Shown here: piece after piece, positions 56,801 through 64,000 of the stretch
How positions within the stretch are numbered: the stretch's first letter is position 1
How the letters are laid out: the number at the start of each line of letters is the position of its first letter
Source of the DNA: Argopecten irradians
Taxonomy: Eukaryota > Mollusca > Bivalvia > Pectinida > Pectinidae
Direction: 5' to 3'
Assembly (NCBI RefSeq): GCF_041381155.1
Contig: NC_091146.1
Coordinates: forward strand, 34,757,328 to 34,821,327
Length of the DNA stretch: 64,000 nt
The notes under the pieces: generated by a model
What the model saw: the letters and a program-made list of their open reading frames with translations, nothing else
What the model was told of the DNA's origin: nothing
The model's database searches: none
Translations under genes and position numbers: made by a program

Positions 56801-59800
56801 ATTACAACGCCCCTTTACCTTTATTAGTAGCCTCTGGTAGTAATAAAAATCAGATCATTATATACAATTCTCTTTTTGTAGGAAGCCAAACAGCAGATAC
56901 TATCATATCTGAGCATATAATCTAAGTAAGATTTATAATCAATCATATTGAAAAAATGTTTATTTTCGAACATATAAAAAAAATCAATAAAAATGTTGAA
57001 AAATCGTAAAAAATCGTAATATTGCATTAAAATTATCATGCAATTATATTTTTATAAAACTGTAAAAAAACCCACTGAGCATGTAATCTAAGTACAATTT
57101 ATAATTGATCAAAATAGCCTGTGTGTAATTTTCAAAGATATTAATTATGACTATTTGGTTGAGTAACTAATTAACTAAAATTGTACAAAAATGTTGAAAG
57201 ATCGTAATCATGCAATATAATTAACATCATATTATATAAAACTGAAAACAAAATCCGCGCCCAAATCATCATGCAACTAACATCACATCACTTGTATCAA
57301 CAGATTTCATTAAAGTGTAATATTTATATTTTACTTTTATTTTTTTATTATTCATGACAATTTCTAAACTGACGCAAAATATTTTCTGGAATAAAAATTC
57401 TGATTTTATTAGTTATTTAGTCCCCAATATATGGACATATGTCTGAAGCATATTTTTGGGAACATTATTCTTCTGCAGTTTTGGAATATTCAAATTAGTT
57501 TAGGAAATGTCTTATAAAGAGTTTAATACATATTCGTATGAGCTGATGGATGGAAAGTTCAAGAACTAAATTTGTTTCAATTTAAAAATCTTAACTACTC
57601 AATTAATACAATTTGTATTGATTTTAAAGCAAGAACATCTCGATAAGCTACCATATTCCAAAAAGAAACAAATAAAAACATGCAAGTTGCATAACAAAAA
57701 TATCCTATTTCGAGAAGTTTTGCTACAGCTATCGACTCACCAAGTCGAAATATACGAGCCCCTAGCGCCAGAGGTTCGATCAGTTTCGTAATATCACGAT
57801 CAAATCCTTCAAAACAAGGACATAAAAATACGTGGTTTGATTTCAAACCCCTTTCTAATACATTTTTGTAGTGGAACCCAAATAAAAAACATCCAACATT
57901 ACGTTCAAAATTATCAAAAAAAAAAAACAATGAATGGGGCTTATCACTTTCAATTATAAAAATATATCAAAGCTTATAGTTTAATTTCACTTTCAAGAAA
58001 CCTCTATTTCAAGGCTTATCGCTTTTATTTTCAGAAATATTTCAAATGCAAACATAGAGACTATAGTTTTTCGGTATCATGTTTAAAAAATATTTCAAAT
58101 CTAAATATCGAGAGCATGCATATGTCTTATCGCTTTAATGTTCAGAAATGTTTCTATAACAACCTGTATATATTCTACAATTACACATTCACTGCCAAAT
58201 GATAAGTAATTGAGTAAATCAGTAATTTGACCACCGCCCCATCCTCGATATTCCAGGGGTTCCGATCACTTACGATCTCGACACCCCTGGACTATCTCAA
58301 AGTAAAAAAGAAGGCAATATAAGAGAACAGGTAATAAAAAAGGAGGCAATATAACAGACCAGGTAATAAAACAGGAGGTAATATAAGAGAACAGGTAATA
58401 AAAAAGGAGGTAATATAACAGACCAGGTAATAAAAAAAGGAGGTAATATAAGAGAACAGGTAATAAAAAAGGAGGCAATATAACAGACCAGGTAATAAAA
58501 CAGGAGGTAATATAACAGACCAGGTAATAAAACAGGAGGCAATATAACAGACCAGGTAATAAAACAGGAGGCAATATAACAGAACAGGTAATAAAACAGG
58601 AGGCAATATAAGAGAACAGGTAATAAAAAAGGAGGTAATATAAGAGAACAGGTAATAAAAAAGGAGGTAATATAAGAGAACAGGTAATAAAAAGGAGGCA
58701 AAAGAACAGGTAATAAAAAGGAGGCAAAATAAGAGAACAGGTAAAAAACAGGAGGTAATATAAGAGAACAGGTAATAAAAAGGAGGCAATATAAGAGAAC
58801 AGGTGGAGGCAATATAAGAGAACAGGTAATAAAAAGGAGGTAATATAAGAGAACAGGTAATAAAAAAGGAGGCAATATAACAGACAGGTAATAAAAAGGA
58901 GGTAATATAAGAGAACAGGTAATAAAAATGGAAATATAAGAGAACAGGTAATAAAAATGGAGGCAATATAAGAGAACAGGTAATAAAAAAGGAGGCAATA
59001 TAAGAGAACAGGTAATAAAAAGGAGGCAATATAAGAGAACAGGTAATAAAAGGAGGCAATATAACAGACCAGGTAATAAAACAGGAGGCAATATAAGAGA
59101 ACAGGTAATAAAACAGGAGGTAATATAAGAGAACAGGTAATAAAAAAGGAGGCAATATAAGAGAACAGGTAATAAAAAAGGAGGTAATATAAGAGAACAG
59201 GTAATAAAAAAGGAGGCAATATAAGAGAACAGGTAATAAAAAAGGAGGTAATATAACAGACCAGGTAATAAAAAAGGAGGTAATATAAGAGAACAGGTAA
59301 TAAAAAAGGAGGTAATATAAGAGAACAGGTAATAAAAAAGGAGGCAATATAAGAGAACAGGTAATAAAAAAGGAGGTAATATAACAGACCAGGTAATAAA
59401 ACAGGAGGCAATATAAGAGACCAGGTAATAAAACAGGAGGTAATATAAGAGAACAGGTAATAAAACAGGAGGCAATATAAGAGAACAGGTAATAAAAAAG
59501 GAGGCAATATAAGAGAACAGGTAATAAAACAGGAGGTAATATAAGAGACCAGGTAATAAAACAGGAGGCAATATAAGAGAACAGGTAATAATAAAGAACA
59601 GGTAATAAAACAGGAGGTAATATAACAGACCAGGTAATAAAACAGGAGGCAATATAAGAGAACAGGTAATAAAACAGGAGGTAATATAAGAGAACAGGTA
59701 ATAAAACAGGAGGATAAGAGCAATATAAGAGAACAGGTAATAAAACAGGAGGTAATATAAAGACAGGTAAAAAACGGAGGAATATAAGAACAGGTAATAA

Positions 59801-62800
59801 AAAGGAGGAATATAAAGACAGGTAATAAAAAAGGAGGTAATATAACAGACAGGTAATAAAAGGAGGTAATATAAAGAACAGAAAAGGAGGTAATATAAGA
59901 GAACAGGTAATAAAACAGGAGGAATATAAAGAACAGGTAATAAAAAGGAGGTAATATAAGAGAACAGGTAATAAAAAAGGAGGTAATATAAGAGAACAGG
60001 TAATAAAAAAAGGAGGAATATAAAGAACAGGTAATAAAACAGGAGGCAATATAAGAGAACAGGTAATAAAAAAGGAGGTAATATAAGAGAACAGGTAATA
60101 AAACAGGAGGAATATAAAGACAGGTAATAAAACAGGGTAATATAAGAGAACGGGTAATTTAGTCATTTGATGGTACACTGTGGTTGACTGTTGCTTTGAA
60201 GTTGGGCGTCAGTCTCTCTGTAATCTTCAAAGAAAATTTAGGCAGGCCTGTGATTGGTTCAGATTTGTTCACCTGAGCTACCTTCAGATTCACGATGAGA
60301 TAGTCCAGGGGTGTAGAGATCGTAAGTGATCGGAACCCCTGGAGTATCGAGGATGCCACCGCCCAGAATCATCACTATTTTGAGGATATATCACAAAGTA
60401 GCATTGTTTACATGAACGCATTGCATAGATTACAGAGTGTTCTTATTTCAAAGGAATATTTCTAATTCGTGAAAATTTTTATTTCCTTAAGATATCGAAC
60501 GTTGATGACAGTGACTTCAGACGACACTGCTTCAAATGGAGTTGATTAAAATTAATTATTCTTCTTCAGATAAGATGGCTATTTCGTCATATTCATATCT
60601 CGCAATAACGTATTTCATTAAGATAATAAATAATAAAAAATAACATATACATGACTAAAGTAAACAGTCGGACTATATGTTGAATTATTTCTAATCTATG
60701 AACATAAAAATTTACAAAAATCTTGCACATGTGCTATTCTAATGTTGGAGGGGTTAAAATAATCAAATCTAAATAATCATATATATATATATATCCCGAC
60801 TTTCTATTCTGTATTTGCATATTACGGAGTTATCTGCCCTTGCGGGTAAGAATTGATTGTGACGCCATGCGTTTGAGAGCGTAATGTCATACTTTTCAAA
60901 GAAAAAGACGTGAATTTCGCTCACAAATAAATGACGTCACAATGGATACGTGCATTTACCTATAAGGGAGGTAACTCTGTAATAAGCAAAAACGGAATTA
61001 CAGCGGTAACGATGGTTATATAAAGACAACACAGGATGATGTACAACATTCATAAAGATATGTATTCATTTCAATTATTGCCAGATCATACATAATCAGA
61101 TTTCATTTTCACATCAACAGCAGGAAATTTACATTGAAGAGTTAATATTCAAATATGAAAAAGAAAATTACAAAGCTGAAATACATATAACTCTATATTT
61201 TCAGTCTCCTGAGATGAGATGTCAATAAAATTTTGTTCTAATTATCATTTTATAGTATATACATTTATCACAATTATATAATAATTATATAAATCCACCC
61301 GTTTGACCTGATATGTGAGAGAGTTAAATTAACCTAAGCGACCCTGAGACCCCTGCCTGCGTGCAATGGAAGGACTCCGTTGCAGATCAGGTACATTTGT
61401 ATCTCTTACCAGTTGCTTAACCGAGTCAAATCAACAATTCTACATTGAAGTCCAAGATCATTTAAGCTTATAACTAATATGTATCTGATTTTACTAACTT
61501 CTAAATGAGGTATTTGATAAAAAAAGGAAAATTATATCAAAATTTATCAATACATGTATATATCGTTATATATAATAATATATATTAATACGACAACAAA
61601 CATATCCGGACCAAAATAAGGTTATACAAGGGAGACAACTGGGAAAATATATATATTTTACCAGTAAGTGATGTTACAAATCGCAGCGCCGCTGTGCAGA
61701 GATAAATAGGTTTAAATGAATATATTTGTGACATAAAATATTTGTGCTCAGGTAAGGGAGGTAACTTATTAACAATTGATAATGTGCTAGGGTAAGGGAG
61801 TTAACCACAAAATGTGCGAGGTTTTGGAGATATTTGCTCAAGAGGAGATAACTCTTATGATATTGTCGAAGGTAAAGTTAAGGAGGATAACCCGATGATA
61901 ATGTTAACGTATACAGATAATTATGATGATGATGATGTTGATGATGATAATGATGGTGATGGTTGATGATAATGATGATGATGATTATTATTTTGATGGG
62001 GATGATGATGATGTTGATGAATATGATGATGATAATGATCTTGATGATGATAATGATCTTGATGATGATGTGATGATTTTTTGCAAAAACTATCTTTGAT
62101 TAGTTTTTAATGATAATTGTGTTGATGATAATGAGTTTTTTTTTATGTTTTCCAAAACCTATCTATAATTAGTTTTTAAAAGACACCACTAATCAAACTT
62201 TATTGTTTAAATATGTGCGTTCAAGATTACGTTTTTAAAAGATATATTCAAATATTTACATTTTCACTACAGTCCCACTTATGTAATCTTTCCAAGCGCA
62301 GTTGCCTCTGTCCAGTTGGCATTCAAATTGGCTATAAATGCTCAAAATATATAAAAGACGTTAATCATTCAAATGTATCACCCCAGTATTGAACAGTTGT
62401 TGAAATGTCATTTGATTTTTAATAAAAAAATAAAGAGAATTTATCGTACTGTAACCTTGAGCACACATATACACCATCCCTTTAAACTAATGAACACGAA
62501 AACTAGACACACATGGACAAGAGCCTCTCTGTTTTGGATTTTAAACCCATTCATTTACAGTTAAAGAATGACAAGATCTCAAAAGTGTTTAGGAAATATC
62601 AAGTACGCTAGATATTCAATAAACATTTTCTTCGATAATGAATTAAAATAAAATGTAAGTATTCTTGAGTTGTTGCAGTTGATACACGTTGCTATTTTTA
62701 CACTTGAAAAAAAAAGAAACATGAAAGATATAGACATCATTGAGTAAATACAGAAAAGTTTTATTCATAACGAACATCTAATAGATGACTACGGTATTAT

Positions 62801-63131
62801 GCCAATTTGACAGGTATTACATATTCAGAAGAAATAAAGAGGCTTTTTATCGTCATTATTAAATATACAATAATTCAGCTAAGATTTGATTATGTAGGAA
62901 GTTGAAATTTATAGGGAAGATTTATAACATATTCAATGGAAAAATGACTATGTAAATGAGAGGCTTCCATCATTGTAATTAAGAATTGGGCAGATAAACT
63001 AAGATATCAGTAGGAATAGGAAGTGATTATGCAAATTTATAAGGTATTACATATTCAAAGGAAATAATAATATGTAAATGAGGCTGGTGACTTACCTCCA
63101 GAGCTTCTACCCCCGACACTAGATCCTTTGT
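53761..63131 (-). CDS. Gene 3: leucine-rich-repeat protein, LRRC71-like (C-terminal part)
   Basis: Minus-strand exons 63131-63096, 55459-55371, 54762-54654, 54309-54194 and 53877-53761 (stop). The phases agree at every junction (1, 0, 1, 0). The protein fragment runs from a small KGSSVGGRSSG linker, through a Lys/Gly-rich stretch (KGKGKGKDKGKG), to an LRR segment. The segment is split by an intron: VLINLNLS joins R and NSIGEHGLAALLKAMQ, giving a clean LRR consensus LNLSRNSIGEHGL. It ends KLTEFMMPKDPFYKPPP. The order (GNRVL..LNLSRN, GL..LLKAMQYQ, GLMRI, then a DP-containing end) recalls LRRC71, a poorly characterised protein linked to cilia; assignment from memory, so moderate. The N-terminal LRRs lie beyond the window. 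A further exon could hide in the 7.6-kb intron. Confidence 0.8.
54194..54309 (-). CDS. Gene 3 LRR exon
   Basis: 116 bases, phase 1 in and 0 out, acceptor TTTTGTAACAG, donor CTAT|GTAAGT. Encodes NSIGEHGLAALLKAMQYQ, then a linker (TTLTHDSKSSG) and TGLMRIGVY, which starts the next repeat. Confidence 0.85.
54654..54762 (-). CDS. Gene 3 exon with first half of an LRR
   Basis: 109 bases, phase 0 in and 1 out, acceptor TTTCTCACCAG, donor TCAA|GTACGT. Encodes DAGASDFVNPLTDAADFIDG, QLLVAGNRVLINLNLS. Confidence 0.85.
55371..55459 (-). CDS. Gene 3 Lys/Gly-rich exon
   Basis: 89 bases, phase 1 in and 0 out, acceptor TTTTATTTTAG, donor AGAG|GTGGGT. Encodes SIAADTKTAGKGKGKGKDKG and KGPAVQEVE, a flexible basic linker. 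Confidence 0.8.
55460..58239. other. Large gene 3 intron, AT-rich; unresolved frame
   Basis: No confident exon. A frame on the minus strand at 57595-57930 contains LIEPLALGARIFRLGESIAV, which looks less random than its AT-rich surroundings, but I cannot name a family and splice sites are not convincing. (AAT)n-like runs lie near 56460-56590. Confidence 0.4.
58240..60355. mobile_element. Mutator-like non-autonomous element with minisatellite core
   Basis: Terminal inverted repeats of 59 bp (58240-58298 and 60297-60355, 57 of 59 matching) start CATCCTCGAT(A)(T/C)TCCAGGGG. A perfect 9-bp target duplication CCACCGCCC flanks the element (58231-58239 and 60356-60364). Each inverted repeat contains its own small palindrome (CCAGGGGT...ACCCCTGG). 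The core is a 32-bp tandem array, and about 137 bases of unique sequence (60160-60296) separate it from the right end. No transposase frame. Nine-base duplications with long inverted repeats are characteristic of Mutator-like elements; the family itself is not one I can name. Confidence 0.85.
58303..60158. repeat. 32-bp minisatellite, roughly 57 copies
   Basis: The unit AGGTAATAAAA(A/C)AGGAGG(T/C)AATATAAGAGAAC has linked variants (AGAGAAC versus ACAGACC; AAAAAGG versus AAACAGG). Units with deletions cluster near 58690-58970 and 59580-59910. On the minus strand the unit has no stop in any frame, so three long hydrophobic frames appear; they are not genes. Confidence 0.95.
60365..60815. other. 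Gene 3 intron, no further feature
   Basis: AT-rich intronic sequence with an (AT)n run near 60780. Confidence 0.5.
60816..60989. mobile_element. Palindromic miniature element (family B), copy 2
   Basis: TGCATATTACGGAGTTATCT is mirrored by GGAGGTAACTCTGTAATAAGC. The right arm again contains TGACGTCA near 60933; arm-to-arm identity is lower than in copy 1. Confidence 0.8.
60990..61917. other. Gene 3 intron with solo AAGGGAG-type pieces
   Basis: Several short AAGGGAG(G/T)TAAC-like pieces (about 61755, 61795, 61850) echo the arms of the family B element. Otherwise AT-rich. Confidence 0.45.
61918..62090 (+). repeat. Imperfect (GAT)n microsatellite
   Basis: An interrupted GATGAT tract of about 170 bases with GTTGAT and AATGAT interruptions. 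Confidence 0.9.
62091..63095. other. Gene 3 intron, no further feature
   Basis: AT-rich intronic sequence; the 62373-62564 frame is not supported. Confidence 0.5.
63096..63131 (-). CDS. Gene 3 36-nt micro-exon
   Basis: On the minus strand, ACTACAG and GGAG|GTAAGT flank 36 bases. Read at phase 1 they encode KGSSVGGRSSG plus a split residue that joins exactly to the phase of the exon at 55459. Another reading (TKDLVSGVEALE) is open but does not match that phase. Confidence 0.65.
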
Positions 63132-63499
63132 CTGTAGTGGGCAAAAATGAGTTACAAGACCAGATGAGAATGAGGCATGAATATTAATAAGTAAGTATTG
63201 AATATTCATGAAATATTAATTGATGTGAATATTCATGAAATATTAATCTGTGTTGAATATTCATGAAACTGTTACAAGCGTGAACACCAATTCCTTAAGT
63301 CAATGCCAACAATATAAATAGTTGATTCAAGTCAATGCCAAGAGATTTTTAAAACATCGAATGTATATATTTGATGCCATAAACAATTTCGATATGTCTA
63401 AAAAAAACAATTGACTCGACAAAAAATATTTTTAGAAAAAAAATAATGTCTAGACAATTCTCAATGTTCTTGTTAAATCGGTTCATGAACGCTGATAAT

Positions 63500-63975
63500 A
63501 ACTAGCAGCATGTTTAAACATTGACTACGATACATCCAAAACAACTTCATTTGATAAAGGAGTTATATCTAACAGAATAGATATCTTAACAACAAGATAT
63601 GACAGACTAGATTCACCGACATATAGCATGTAGTTGACAGAGAAATTAATGATACTGGATCTTAAAGAATCAGATCTTAATGATATAGATTTCAACGAGA
63701 TATTATGGTCTGTTTCAGAATTAGTGAAAACTGACATTCAGAATTTTAACGAGGTACTATGGTCCGTATCAGAATTAGTGGAAACTGACATTAAGAATTT
63801 TAACGAGAGACTATGGTCCGTATCAGAATTAGTGGAAACTGATATTAAGAATTTTAACGAGATACTAACTAAAGAGAAACTATCAGTTAAATCTAAGTTA
63901 ATGGTAATAAACTTGAAAAAGAAGCATGCAACCCCCCAAATCAATCATGGACAGAGGAATTCAATGAAGTGATGC
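63500..63975 (+). pseudogene. Coding-like frame with 18-residue repeats and an in-frame stop
   Basis: The frame is open from about 63505 to 63972 except for one TAG at about 63629. It holds a repeat of exactly 54 bases (starts about 63688, 63742, 63796, 63850) encoding NFNEVLWSVSELVETDIK-type units. Leading segment DKGVISNRIDILTTRYDRLD, tail KLSVKSKLMVINLKKKHATP. No family recognised. It could be a decayed gene, a fragment of a repeat protein, or an in-frame minisatellite. It lies antisense inside or upstream of gene 3. Confidence 0.4.
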
Positions 63976-64000
63976 ATAAACTAAAATCTTTTGAGAAATA

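Noticed and set aside
57595..57930. 111-codon minus-strand frame as a gene 3 exon
   Set aside because: No convincing acceptor and donor in the needed phase; kept only as an unresolved frame.
58266..60178. Three long minus-strand open frames (about 450-630 codons) of hydrophobic LLPVLLYCLLFYYLF repeats, as if multi-pass membrane proteins
   Set aside because: They are translations of a 32-bp minisatellite with no stop in any minus frame; the same peptide appears in all three frames.
60159..60359. 66-codon minus-strand gene spanning the transposon end
   Set aside because: It begins on a GTG rather than ATG and runs through the terminal inverted repeat; at most a captured fragment.

Overview
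The window looks like nuclear DNA of a mollusc, most likely a bivalve. It is AT-rich, the genes are split by GT-AG introns, and it is crowded with tRNA-derived SINEs, small inverted-repeat elements, minisatellites and one decayed DIRS-type retroelement. Nothing bacterial, organellar or CRISPR-like is present. The bivalve assignment rests on recognising the style of several repeats (the SINE bodies near 38.5 and 39.7 kb, the element ending in 'GGCCCATGGGCCTCTTG' near 49.2 kb, and the 'ATTACAGAGTTA' miniature elements), so the species is not resolved.

Three multi-exon genes can be assembled by splice-site phase. Gene 1 (+, exons from 4973 and possibly from 778 or 4495, to 7252 or 11635) encodes a single-pass membrane protein with a sushi/CCP domain, one transmembrane helix and a polar tail with a PPxY motif. 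Its stop at 7250-7252 lies inside a good splice donor, and three further in-phase exons allow a longer tail ending at 11635. Gene 2 (+, 44113-51033) encodes a 344-residue single-pass membrane protein of unknown family; all five introns inside its coding region are phase 2, and a TATA/initiator pair lies upstream at 42735. Gene 3 (-, 63131-53761, 5' end outside the window) encodes the C-terminal part of a leucine-rich-repeat protein resembling LRRC71. Genes 2 and 3 are convergent. No evidence links the three genes into one pathway.

Between genes 1 and 2 (12-42.7 kb) there is no convincing gene apart from a truncated RecQ-type helicase start on the minus strand (24145-23702). This stretch holds a DIRS-like relic (25.2-28.2 kb), minisatellites, hairpins, SINEs, four TTAA-flanked miniature elements across the window, and an array of tRNA-like SINE-head monomers (32.5-33.3 kb). 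A second array of the same monomer lies at 42.9-43.7 kb, just upstream of the gene 2 coding exons.

The most striking object is in the large intron of gene 3: a 2,116-bp element (58240-60355) with 59-bp terminal inverted repeats, a perfect 9-bp target-site duplication and a core of roughly 57 copies of a 32-bp unit. The 9-bp duplication points to a Mutator-like, non-autonomous transposon that has acquired or grown a minisatellite core. Also notable are a recent 478-bp tandem duplication that created a chimeric half-sushi exon in gene 1, and the dispersal of SINE heads as tandem arrays.
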